Positions 1 to 6,153 of a stretch of DNA of 24,142 bases are shown in pieces. Position 1 is the first letter of the stretch. Each line of letters begins with the position of its first letter. The DNA is from Muribaculaceae bacterium (GTDB taxonomy: Bacteria; Bacteroidota; Bacteroidia; Bacteroidales; Muribaculaceae), in assembly GCA_009775375.1 (NCBI GenBank), contig VSPO01000045.1, forward strand, positions 1-24,142, in the 5' to 3' direction. The notes below the pieces were generated by a model. The model had not been told where the DNA came from. It searched no databases and saw nothing but the letters and a program-made list of their open reading frames with translations. The position numbers and the translations under genes were made by a program.

Positions 1-125
1 GACAGACAACGTAATTGCTCATTTTTTCTGGTTGTGGGTGGCTGGACGGATGTACTTGAGTACACGTTTATAAATTAGCATATCAATATTTCACATTGAT
101 TACATGAAAGCTGTTACCTCCGTAT
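1..125. other. Non-coding left edge
   Basis: No convincing gene was found here. The only structure noticed is a 14-bp perfect palindrome, TGTACTTGAGTACA, at 51-64, and a short inverted repeat around TCAAT/ATTGA near 83-99. Base composition is AT-rich. It leads directly into the periodic array that starts at 126. Confidence 0.5.
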
Positions 126-325
126 GATTGATTGACTGATTGGTCAGGTCAGCGATCAATCACCTGCTCAGTCAGTCACATGATTGATTGTCCGATTAAT
201 GAATTGATTTAATAATCAGCTAACCAACTAATCAATTAATCATTTATTCATTCAATCACTTGTTCATACGTCTGAACGTTCATTTGTTTGATTGTTCAGA
301 CGTTCAGACGTTCATTCATACATAC
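126..325. repeat. Tetramer/octamer-periodic degenerate repeat array
   Basis: Divided from 126 in steps of four, 47 of the 50 tetramers have the form purine-N-N-pyrimidine; the exceptions are CAGC, AATG and TAAT. As octamers the units include GATTGATT (126 and 182), AATCACCT, GCTCAGTC, AATCAATT, AATCACTT, GTTCATTT and two identical tandem GTTCAGAC units (294-301, 302-309). CGTCTGAACG at 269-278 is the exact inverse of CGTTCAGACG at 301-310. The period of four excludes a coding explanation. It resembles a long, diversified tandem array; a role as a protein-binding site (centromere, origin or transfer site) is inference. Confidence 0.75.
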
Positions 326-442
326 ACACGGTATAAACAGACTTCATGACGGCAGCCGGATTTCTCCGGATCATGCCGGATACGGCCCGGAAGGGTTGCA
401 AGGGGAACGGCGGCCGCAGAGCGGTTCCCTTTGCCGGAGGGT

Positions 443-584
443 GCAGGGAGAGGGTCACTCCCTGCTCAGGGGTGCCGGGGGCTGAAAGCCCTTGGCCGTG
501 GGTCCGGGAAGGGTCATCCCGGCGGTGGGGTTCAAAGGGGAGAGGACACTCCCCTTGTGGGGGTTGTAGGGGGCAAAGCCTCCT
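443..584. repeat. Cluster of five GC-rich short hairpins
   Basis: Five compact inverted repeats follow one another: GCAGGGAG/CTCCCTGC (443-450/458-465, loop agggtca); GGGC/GCCC (479-482/488-491); CCGGGA/TCCCGG (504-509/517-522, again loop agggtca); AAGGGGAG/CTCCCCTT (535-542/549-556, loop aggaca); AGGGGGC/GCCTCCT (568-574/578-584, one wobble pair). The segment is far more GC-rich than its flanks, and the loop motif recurs. It lies between the array at 126-325 and the 3' end of the primase gene. Open frames through it look like translated repeat and are not called. A structured RNA, a single-strand initiation site or a transfer-related site are all possible. Confidence 0.6.
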
Positions 585-662
585 GCCTTAATAGGGCTAA
601 ATATAGCGTCCCAACGGAGTGGATGCGGTGGCGCAGCCAATATTTTGCACTATTAAGCTATG

Positions 663-681
663 GCAAATTTTTCAAATTTGC
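663..681. terminator. Possible terminator hairpin downstream of primase
   Basis: GCAAATTT (663-670), loop ttc, AAATTTGC (674-681) form a perfect 8-bp stem about 80 bp beyond the primase stop codon on the minus strand. There is no clear U-tract on the minus strand, so the terminator role is weak. Confidence 0.3.
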
Positions 682-763
682 TCTTTCGCGCAAGCGATGG
701 CACTGCTCCTATAACACCGGTACACCGAGATTTGTTTGGCTATATACAACAAACATTGTCCTG

Positions 764-2404
764 TCATTCTTCATTGTCTGAAGATGCAGCCTTTGATTCA
801 GTCCACCAGCGGTGGACTGTCGGCCTTGTCAGTCCGGTCTCACGGGCGCACAATGACTTGTTTTTGCAACCGGGATGCTGTTCCTGCCATTCACGGACTA
901 TCGCCTCAACAGATTTTCTGCCTGAACCGTCTGTCCACTTTTTCTTTCCCTTAGCTACAGATTGAATATCTCTACTTGCACGAGCAATCTTCAAATGTAA
1001 AGATTGCTCCCTGCCATTCCTCTTATTCCTCTCGATACGGATTCCGGTTGTAGTCTCAATGACTCTTAGCGGCCACTTGCAATACTGCTCGTCATAGGCT
1101 CTCATAGCGTCCTTCACATCATCCTCCGAGAACGGGTTGTCAACCGTCTCCGTCTTGCGGTCAAAAGCAGGAACCAAGGCAAGCGCATCGTTCAGAACCT
1201 CCTCCCGTGGTATGCCGCACTTGACAGCATACACCACCAATGTCAACACACACCAGTAGCGGTGATGAACCGTCACCTCGCTGCCGTCCCTCAATTTTGC
1301 AAGCCACCAGTCATAAAGACCACGGTTGACATTCCATTTCTTCCCGACACGGTTTCGACCTATGACACGTGAGGCGTACCACTCCGGCCAACGCTTCCTC
1401 GCCTCCTCCAATGTCACCCTCGCCGGATTGTGCGGATGCTTCTCCTTAAGCTGCCCTATCTCCTCGTCAGAGAGTTTGTAAATGCCAAGAAAACTGTTCA
1501 ACTCATCCAAAGTATGCAACGGTGCCTTACGGTTCCAGAACGCCCTTATAGGCTTGCCGAACTTCGTCTTCGTACCCGGCAGACGGAATCCCTGAACGAC
1601 GCTCTGCACCTGCGGAGAGTCGAGCTTCGACACAAGCCACACTATCCTCGTCAGTCCGGCCTTCAGCTTGTTCAAGGCATTGAGGCGTGTCTCATACATC
1701 CCGACAGGACTCTCAAGCAGATAATAGACATGAACGCCATGCCCAGAGTTGACGATGATGTTGGCTACAGGATAGACCCCCGTGGTCATGCCCCTCAACA
1801 ACGCCCTCACCTCATGTATGCTCACACCGTCCAAATCAATAGCAAAGGCATAGAGATAACGGGCATTCCTGTAAGAGTTCGTCCTCCCCACATAGGTGAC
1901 AGGGGACATAATCGCAAACTCCCGGTTCTCCAAGAATTTCATAGTTTCCTCGTCATCCAAGAGCATCAGTCGGTGTCTCGCCTTACCTCCATCCTTATAG
2001 AATATAACCGGATTGTATCTCCACATACGGTAGCCGCTGTAATCTATCTGAGGGGAGGACAACTGAAGGGGGGCTTCGCCCTCACTGACCGTTCTCCTGT
2101 TCCTCATCTTCTGACTGAGCCAAAGCCTATATTCCCGGCTCTGAATCTCCTCAAACGGAACAACGTCCTCACCACTCCCCAAAGCCTTCCTCTCAAACAA
2201 GGTATCGACAAACTCGCCTACCTCCAACTCAGCCAACTCGTAATGCTCGTTATCCAACAAATATAAACTCTTCCCCTCAAACTCCCGCTCAAGCTCCTCC
2301 ACGGACACACGGTTCAACTTAGCCTTCAGGACATCCAAAGACCATATAAATTTATTGAACTGCTCGTCAGTCAACGAGTCTAAATCGAATCCGTCTATAC
2401 CCAT
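764..2404 (-). CDS. Plasmid primase of the archaeo-eukaryotic (AEP) type
   Basis: A 546-residue protein likely to prime plasmid DNA synthesis. The AEP catalytic signature is visible: the metal-binding pair in AIDLDGV (Asp190, Asp192), the nucleotide-binding motif SGHGVHVYY (220-228, His225), and a downstream LD...FRLPGT segment (261-277) like the third motif of RepB-type primases. Residues about 360-445 resemble a primase C-terminal helical domain. The tail (about 508-535, CARETGLTRPTVHRWW) reads as a helix-turn-helix that could target DNA. A strong Bacteroidetes promoter lies 90 bp upstream (2493-2524), giving a leader of about 80 nt. The long frame on the opposite strand inside it is a shadow. 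Family assignment is from motifs; precise subfamily unknown. Confidence 0.85.
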   Translation of the reverse strand: MGIDGFDLDSLTDEQFNKFIWSLDVLKAKLNRVSVEELEREFEGKSLYLLDNEHYELAELEVGEFVDTLFERKALGSGEDVVPFEEIQSREYRLWLSQKMRNRRTVSEGEAPLQLSSPQIDYSGYRMWRYNPVIFYKDGGKARHRLMLLDDEETMKFLENREFAIMSPVTYVGRTNSYRNARYLYAFAIDLDGVSIHEVRALLRGMTTGVYPVANIIVNSGHGVHVYYLLESPVGMYETRLNALNKLKAGLTRIVWLVSKLDSPQVQSVVQGFRLPGTKTKFGKPIRAFWNRKAPLHTLDELNSFLGIYKLSDEEIGQLKEKHPHNPARVTLEEARKRWPEWYASRVIGRNRVGKKWNVNRGLYDWWLAKLRDGSEVTVHHRYWCVLTLVVYAVKCGIPREEVLNDALALVPAFDRKTETVDNPFSEDDVKDAMRAYDEQYCKWPLRVIETTTGIRIERNKRNGREQSLHLKIARASRDIQSVAKGKKKWTDGSGRKSVEAIVREWQEQHPGCKNKSLCARETGLTRPTVHRWWTESKAASSDNEE

Positions 2405-2492
2405 AATTGAAAATTTTAAACAGGAAGGCGCTCGTTCCTCGCGCCACTACAGGGGGGCGTATATTATCAATATAGTTTTTTTACACTTTTGG

Positions 2493-2524
2493 CAAATTTA
2501 GCACCTTTTTTCGAGAACACCAAA
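2493..2524 (-). promoter_or_regulatory. Promoter of the primase gene
   Basis: On the minus strand, TTTG (2524-2521), a 20-nt spacer and TAAATTTG (2500-2493) match the Bacteroidetes -33/-7 consensus exactly. It is the only good promoter between the primase and the RHH operon, and it starts just past that operon's terminator hairpin. Confidence 0.75.
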
Positions 2525-2536
2525 TTGACAAGAAAC

Positions 2537-2569
2537 ATTAGGCGGAATCCTCTCAAGACCCCGCCTAAT
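2537..2569 (-). terminator. Terminator of the RHH/unknown operon
   Basis: ATTAGGCGG (2537-2545) and CCGCCTAAT (2561-2569) form a perfect 9-bp stem with a 15-nt loop. It lies downstream of the minus-strand RHH gene and upstream of the primase promoter. No long U-run follows. Confidence 0.55.
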
Positions 2570-2577
2570 TTAATACC

Positions 2578-2625
2578 GATTTATTTGTTTACTGATTTAT
2601 ATATTTAACCATTTAGCGATTTACT
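2578..2625. repeat. Octamer array 1 (nATTTAnn x6)
   Basis: Six contiguous 8-bp units share the core ATTTA or GTTTA: gATTTAtt, tGTTTAct, gATTTAta, tATTTAac, cATTTAgc, gATTTAct. The array sits directly after the stop codon of the minus-strand RHH gene. Similar arrays lie at 3148-3195 and 4015-4046. Tandem short sites spaced under one helical turn are typical of RHH-protein operators and centromeres (known for omega and ParG); assignment here is inference. Confidence 0.7.
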
Positions 2626-2627
2626 GT

Positions 2628-2813
2628 TCAATTGGCAAGGTACTTCTTCAGAGCAGCAATCACGATTCCCTTCTGTGTTGTCCTCTCGATTACAGCAAGC
2701 ATCCTCACTTCCTGCATAAGTGAATCGGGCAGCTTGAATGTCACATTGACTTCAAGCTCATCGCCACCTGCCTTCGGTCTTCCCGGCTTACGCTTATTGT
2801 TCACATCATCCAT
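2628..2813 (-). CDS. Ribbon-helix-helix DNA-binding protein
   Basis: A 61-residue protein with a basic N-terminus (KRKPGRPK, an AT-hook-like stretch at 7-14) followed by LEVNVTFKLPDSLMQEVRML, a beta-strand and helix pattern typical of CopG/Arc/omega ribbon-helix-helix proteins. It starts 4 bp after the stop of the upstream 78-residue gene, so the two form an operon. Octamer array 1 lies right behind it, and octamer array 2 overlaps the operon's promoter region. A role as transcriptional repressor, copy-control or partition protein is inferred from family and context. Confidence 0.75.
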   Translation of the reverse strand: MDDVNNKRKPGRPKAGGDELEVNVTFKLPDSLMQEVRMLAVIERTTQKGIVIAALKKYLAN

Positions 2814-2817
2814 AGCC

Positions 2818-3054
2818 CTATTTTATTTCAGCGAACTCTCTCGGGTATATCCCGGCGGCATACTCTTCAAGCTCACGAGAGATTTCTCCAACTCGTCTTA
2901 CGCCATCCTCCGTCTCCATTATGGATATCTCAGGAACGACGAGAGAGGCTGTATATCTCTGCAACGATTCTCCCTCCGTGAAGCACAACCCTATCCCGGT
3001 GGAGACATCGGTAATGGTTACGGCCTTACCATTCTTTTCAATCTTGTATTTCAT
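2818..3054 (-). CDS. Small hypothetical protein, first gene of the RHH operon
   Basis: A 78-residue protein, no family recognised. The N-terminal half (MKYKIEKNGKAVTITD, then GIGLCFTEGESLQRY) suggests a small beta-rich fold; the C-terminal half is acidic and helical (EISRELEEYAAGIYP). It is the promoter-proximal gene before the RHH gene. Its leader carries five AAAAC repeats immediately before the ATG. Likely co-regulated with plasmid maintenance functions; nothing more can be said. Confidence 0.65.
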   Translation of the reverse strand: MKYKIEKNGKAVTITDVSTGIGLCFTEGESLQRYTASLVVPEISIMETEDGVRRVGEISRELEEYAAGIYPREFAEIK

Positions 3055-3057
3055 ATT

Positions 3058-3082
3058 GTTTTGTTTTGTTTTGTTTTGTTTT
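3058..3082. repeat. Pentanucleotide repeat (GTTTT)5 in a leader
   Basis: Five perfect GTTTT units (3058-3082) are followed by two identical octamers, ATATTTTT (3083-3098). On the minus strand this is an A-rich leader ending a few bases before the ATG at 3054. Tandem pentamers are prone to slip, so leader length could vary between cells. Confidence 0.85.
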
Positions 3083-3115
3083 ATATTTTTATATTTTTAT
3101 ATTGTTTTATTGTTG

Positions 3116-3146
3116 CAAAGTTAATCATTAATTCTCATCAGACAAA
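3116..3146 (-). promoter_or_regulatory. Promoter of the small-protein/RHH operon
   Basis: On the minus strand, TTTG (3146-3143), a 19-nt spacer and TAACTTTG (3123-3116) match the Bacteroidetes consensus. The predicted transcript has a leader of about 55 nt that includes the pentanucleotide repeats. Its -33 element abuts octamer array 2. Confidence 0.75.
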
Positions 3147-3147
3147 A

Positions 3148-3195
3148 TAAATCACTAAATAAGTAAATATCTATTTCGCTATATCAATAAATATC
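3148..3195. repeat. Octamer array 2 between divergent promoters
   Basis: Six contiguous 8-bp units: TAAATCAC, TAAATAAG, TAAATATC, TATTTCGC, TATATCAA, TAAATATC. The core TAAAT is the inverse of ATTTA in arrays 1 and 3. The array begins next to the minus-strand -33 element (3143-3146) and covers the plus-strand -33 region (3174-3177), so a bound protein would contact both promoters. The first unit contains AATCACT, which fits the WATCACW heptad known for the omega RHH protein. Confidence 0.7.
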
Positions 3196-3205
3196 GTTAT
3201 CTTTG
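3174..3205 (+). promoter_or_regulatory. Promoter of the parA operon
   Basis: TTTC (3174-3177), a 20-nt spacer and TATCTTTG (3198-3205) fit the Bacteroidetes promoter with one mismatch in the -33 box. The leader before the parA start is about 40 nt. Octamer array 2 overlaps it. Confidence 0.65.
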
Positions 3206-3250
3206 CAGAGCCTTTTGAAATAAGGGTTAGACATCAATAACAAAACATCA

Positions 3251-3997
3251 ATGAAAGCAAAAATCATCGCAGTCGCCAACCATAAGGGAGGTGTAGGCAA
3301 GACAGCTTCGGTGGCATCCATTGGAGCCATTCTTGCATCAAGAGGGAAGAAGGTTCTGCTCGTAGATCTCGACACCCAGGCAAACCTTACCCGTCACTTC
3401 ATGGAGAGCATACCACCTCGGATTATATACCACGCCATCCGGGAACAGTCCAACCTCCCCATCTATCCAATCCGAAACAACCTCGACATCGTTCCCAGCG
3501 GTCTCGATATGGCAGGGATTGATTTGGAGCTTCAGATGATGTTCAACCGGGAAAGGGTTCTAAAAGTACTCCTTGACCCTTATAACAGCATTTATGACTA
3601 CATCATTCTTGACTGTCCTCCGGCTCTCGGTCTTGTCACCATCAATGCACTGACAGCTGCCACCCATCTGATAGTCCCGATGAAGGCAGACCTCATGTCT
3701 AACTATGGACTCTCGATGATGGATCAGTTCTGTGTTAAGATGCAGGTGTTGAATCCCGGCATCCATATAGATTATATCTTCTTCAACATCTATGAGAAAG
3801 GGCAGACAATAACCGATGCAATCGAGGCTGATGTCCGGGCAAAATATGGAGACCGTGTTATGACAACAGTTGTCAGAAAGAACAATGATGTCTCAAAAGC
3901 AGCCTTTGATTACACAGATATCGTAAGCTTCAATCCGGATGCAAACGGTGCAAAGGATTTCCAATCCCTTGTTACAGAACTTGAAAGCAAGCTATAA
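3251..3997 (+). CDS. parA: ParA-type partition ATPase
   Basis: A 248-residue ParA/MinD-superfamily ATPase that should move or position plasmid copies together with a centromere-binding partner. The deviant Walker A motif KGGVGKT is at 12-18, with the ParA-typical DLDTQANLT after it (about 39-47) and a Walker B-like YDYIILDCPPALGL. There is no N-terminal helix-turn-helix, so it is the short (type Ib) form, in which a separate small protein, usually RHH, binds the centromere and controls the operon. The next gene is such an RHH protein, 64 bp downstream, with octamer array 3 in the gap. Confidence 0.93.
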   Translation: MKAKIIAVANHKGGVGKTASVASIGAILASRGKKVLLVDLDTQANLTRHFMESIPPRIIYHAIREQSNLPIYPIRNNLDIVPSGLDMAGIDLELQMMFNRERVLKVLLDPYNSIYDYIILDCPPALGLVTINALTAATHLIVPMKADLMSNYGLSMMDQFCVKMQVLNPGIHIDYIFFNIYEKGQTITDAIEADVRAKYGDRVMTTVVRKNNDVSKAAFDYTDIVSFNPDANGAKDFQSLVTELESKL

Positions 3998-4014
3998 TTA
4001 AATAGCTATATAAT

Positions 4015-4046
4015 TGTTTACCTATTTAGATATTTAACTATTAAAC
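4015..4046. repeat. Octamer array 3 upstream of the second RHH gene
   Basis: Contiguous 8-bp units TGTTTACC, TATTTAGA, TATTTAAC, TATTAAAC lie between parA and the RHH gene, with a looser continuation on both sides (3999-4054). Core and spacing match array 1. Confidence 0.6.
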
Positions 4047-4061
4047 TAAATAAATAAGAAA

Positions 4062-4304
4062 ATGGCAACAAAGAAACCCCTGACAGTACCTCAGAACGGT
4101 ACACAACCAGCCGAAATAAAAACACCGATGGAAAACATGATATCCGGGGCCACAACAACAAAGTCGAACGGGAAGAAACCAACATCTTTCAGTCTCGACC
4201 CTGAACTATTAATACAGTTCAAAGCCGGATGCGTACACCAGGGCCGGCCGATGTCAAGTGTAATCGAGGAACTGATGCTGCAATTTATAAATACCAAGTG
4301 CTGA
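4062..4304 (+). CDS. ParB-like ribbon-helix-helix partner of ParA
   Basis: An 80-residue protein with a disordered, basic N-terminal arm (about 1-45) and a C-terminal RHH fold: KPTSFSLDPELLIQFKAGC followed by SSVIEELMLQFI. Many type Ib partition systems encode such a protein just after ParA; it binds repeated centromere sites and stimulates the ATPase through its flexible arm. The position, the octamer array in front of it and the family fit that role. Its stop codon overlaps the start of the next gene (TGATG), which indicates translational coupling. Confidence 0.75.
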   Translation: MATKKPLTVPQNGTQPAEIKTPMENMISGATTTKSNGKKPTSFSLDPELLIQFKAGCVHQGRPMSSVIEELMLQFINTKC

Positions 4305-5422
4305 TGAAGCGAAAATTCAAAAGACTAAAATCTATCAAAATACAAGGGTTCAAGTCAATCCCATTCCAACACCCATTAGAACTGATGTTCGGAGACATCA
4401 ACATTCTTCTGGGAGCAAACGGTGCTGGGAAGAGCAATATCATCAGCTTTTTCAAAATGCTCGGCTTCATGATGAGCGGAAGCCTTCAGAGATTCATAGC
4501 TGAATCCGGCACCAATCAGAAATTTCTTTACTACGGGGCAAAAAAGACCCCTACAATGTGTGCGTCCCTGAGATTTGAGGCTCCATCTTTTTACGATATC
4601 TATAGTTTCAGTCTGACAGCAGCTGTGCCGGACAGGCTTATCCTTACATCGGAGGATATCGAATGGAAGCATGACCAGAAACACAAACCTTTCAGGAGTC
4701 AACTACAATCAGACTTTAATGAATCTGCATTGGTAAAGTCCGATGAGAAAACCGAGAAAGTGATTCGGAATCTGTTAGGATCATGCAAGGTCTATCAATT
4801 CAGCGATTCGTCCATAAGTTCTCCAATGAGACAAGCCTCTACTGTTGACTCCGCCCATTATCTCCAGTCAGAAGCCAACAACCTGGCATCTTTCCTTTAT
4901 TACCTAAAGAACAACTATCCCGATTCTTTCCGTAGAATCTCGGAATATGTCAGAGACGTTGTTCCGCAGTTCCACGATTTCTATCTTGAGCCGGAGCGGG
5001 GTTATATATCCCTCAAATGGATGGATAATTCAGCGAATGACTATGTTCTTTCGGCAGATCAATTTTCTGACGGGTCAATAAGATTTATCGCCTTGGCAAC
5101 GCTGCTCCTTCAGCCGGAAGAGACAATGCCTTTCGTCATCATCGTTGACGAGCCGGAACTTGGACTTCATCCCTACGCCATCGATCAACTGAACGAGATG
5201 ATAAAGGATGCCTCAAAACATGCACAGATTATTGTAGCCACACAATCAACGGCCATCATCGACGGCTTCTCGGTCGATGAAGTCACGGTGATTGAACGTG
5301 ACCCAAAGATACAGGGCACATGTGCCCGGAAGTTGACAGAAGAAGAGTACCACGACTGGCTTGAGGAATATACGTTAAGCGAACTCTGGAACAAGAACAT
5401 CATAGGAGGGCGTCCAGTATGA
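4304..5422 (+). CDS. AAA15/AAA_21-type ATPase (OLD/ABC-like)
   Basis: A 372-residue ATPase. The start at 4304 is chosen because it overlaps the RHH stop (TGATG) and begins with a normal basic N-terminus (MKRKFKRLKSIKIQGFKS); a longer frame from 4229 would lie inside the RHH gene. Walker A is GANGAGKS (37-44); a signature-like segment LSADQFSDGSIRF is near 252-264; Walker B IIVDEPELGLHP is near 280-291, followed by an ATQST switch. This matches single-chain SMC/ABC-like ATPases used in OLD nucleases, RloA and PARIS. The next gene is a TOPRIM-like partner overlapping by 4 bp. A defence or plasmid-exclusion function is inferred from this pairing. Confidence 0.8.
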   Translation: MKRKFKRLKSIKIQGFKSIPFQHPLELMFGDINILLGANGAGKSNIISFFKMLGFMMSGSLQRFIAESGTNQKFLYYGAKKTPTMCASLRFEAPSFYDIYSFSLTAAVPDRLILTSEDIEWKHDQKHKPFRSQLQSDFNESALVKSDEKTEKVIRNLLGSCKVYQFSDSSISSPMRQASTVDSAHYLQSEANNLASFLYYLKNNYPDSFRRISEYVRDVVPQFHDFYLEPERGYISLKWMDNSANDYVLSADQFSDGSIRFIALATLLLQPEETMPFVIIVDEPELGLHPYAIDQLNEMIKDASKHAQIIVATQSTAIIDGFSVDEVTVIERDPKIQGTCARKLTEEEYHDWLEEYTLSELWNKNIIGGRPV

Positions 5423-6117
5423 GATTCGTGATTTTACATATACTCTGTGAGGGTCAGACAGAGGAAAGATTCGTCAAGGAAGATCTTTCTCCATATCTCC
5501 GGCAATTCAACATCTACCCGAAACCGATATTGCTTCTTACCTCAAAGAAGAAGAATGCCCGGGGCGGAATGTTGAGCTATGCACAAGCCAAACGCGACCT
5601 CATGATATTGAGACGACAATACCGGGACAACGACAATGAACGACACCTGTTCACAACGATGTTCGACTTCTATGCCCTCCCGGATGACTTCCCATGTTTC
5701 AAGGAATCCTCCCATTACTCAAACATAAGGGATCGTATATCATTCATTGAGACTGAATTTGCAAAAGATATGGGATTTGACGCTTTCATACCCTACATAC
5801 AGTTGCATGAATTTGAGTCGCTTCTTTTCGTCAATATAACAAAACTCGAATCAGACTATCCTCTTTCAAGGACACAGATCCGGAATCTTAAAGAGGAAAC
5901 CGATATATACGGAGACCCGGAGTTGATAAACGACAGTCCGGCGACCGCTCCAAGCAAACGGATAATAAAGGCTCTTGAACAAAACTATAATTACAACAAG
6001 GTTCAAAGCGGTGCTGCCATCACCACTCTAATCGGAATGGAATCACTTCTTGACAACTGCCGACATTTCAAAGAATGGGTTGAGCAACTGAAATCTTTAG
6101 CAAATAAATACGATTAA
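5419..6117 (+). CDS. DUF4276/TOPRIM-like protein, partner of the AAA ATPase
   Basis: A 232-residue protein whose ATG overlaps the ATPase stop (ATGA), so the two are translationally coupled. The N-terminal CEGQTEERFV (10-19) supplies the conserved glutamate of TOPRIM-like folds; FDFYALPDDFP (82-92) supplies an Asp-rich second motif (Asp83, Asp89, Asp90); IQLHEFESLLF (127-137) is a further DUF4276 hallmark. TOPRIM nucleases paired with AAA15 ATPases form defence systems such as PARIS and OLD-like pairs. Whether this pair cuts nucleic acid is not shown, but the acidic motifs are present. It is unusual to find it in the partition operon. Confidence 0.7.
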   Translation: MRFVILHILCEGQTEERFVKEDLSPYLRQFNIYPKPILLLTSKKKNARGGMLSYAQAKRDLMILRRQYRDNDNERHLFTTMFDFYALPDDFPCFKESSHYSNIRDRISFIETEFAKDMGFDAFIPYIQLHEFESLLFVNITKLESDYPLSRTQIRNLKEETDIYGDPELINDSPATAPSKRIIKALEQNYNYNKVQSGAAITTLIGMESLLDNCRHFKEWVEQLKSLANKYD

Positions 6118-6153
6118 GGTAAAATTCATCACATAGTAACATCTACATCATAT

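Noticed and set aside
126..325. CRISPR array
   Set aside because: The units are 4 or 8 bp with no spacers, and no cas gene is present.
288..781. Three overlapping open frames through the GC-rich hairpin cluster
   Set aside because: Their translations are Gly/Arg/Pro-rich repeat readings of the hairpins without any domain signal; the structure is explained better as non-coding.
1430..2266. 278-residue open frame opposite the primase
   Set aside because: It lies wholly within the primase gene on the other strand, has no family-like motif, no promoter or ribosome site, and its composition mirrors the primase codons.
2632..3150. 172-residue plus-strand frame opposite the RHH operon
   Set aside because: It covers two well-supported minus-strand genes and ends in Phe/Tyr-rich translation of the GTTTT repeats.
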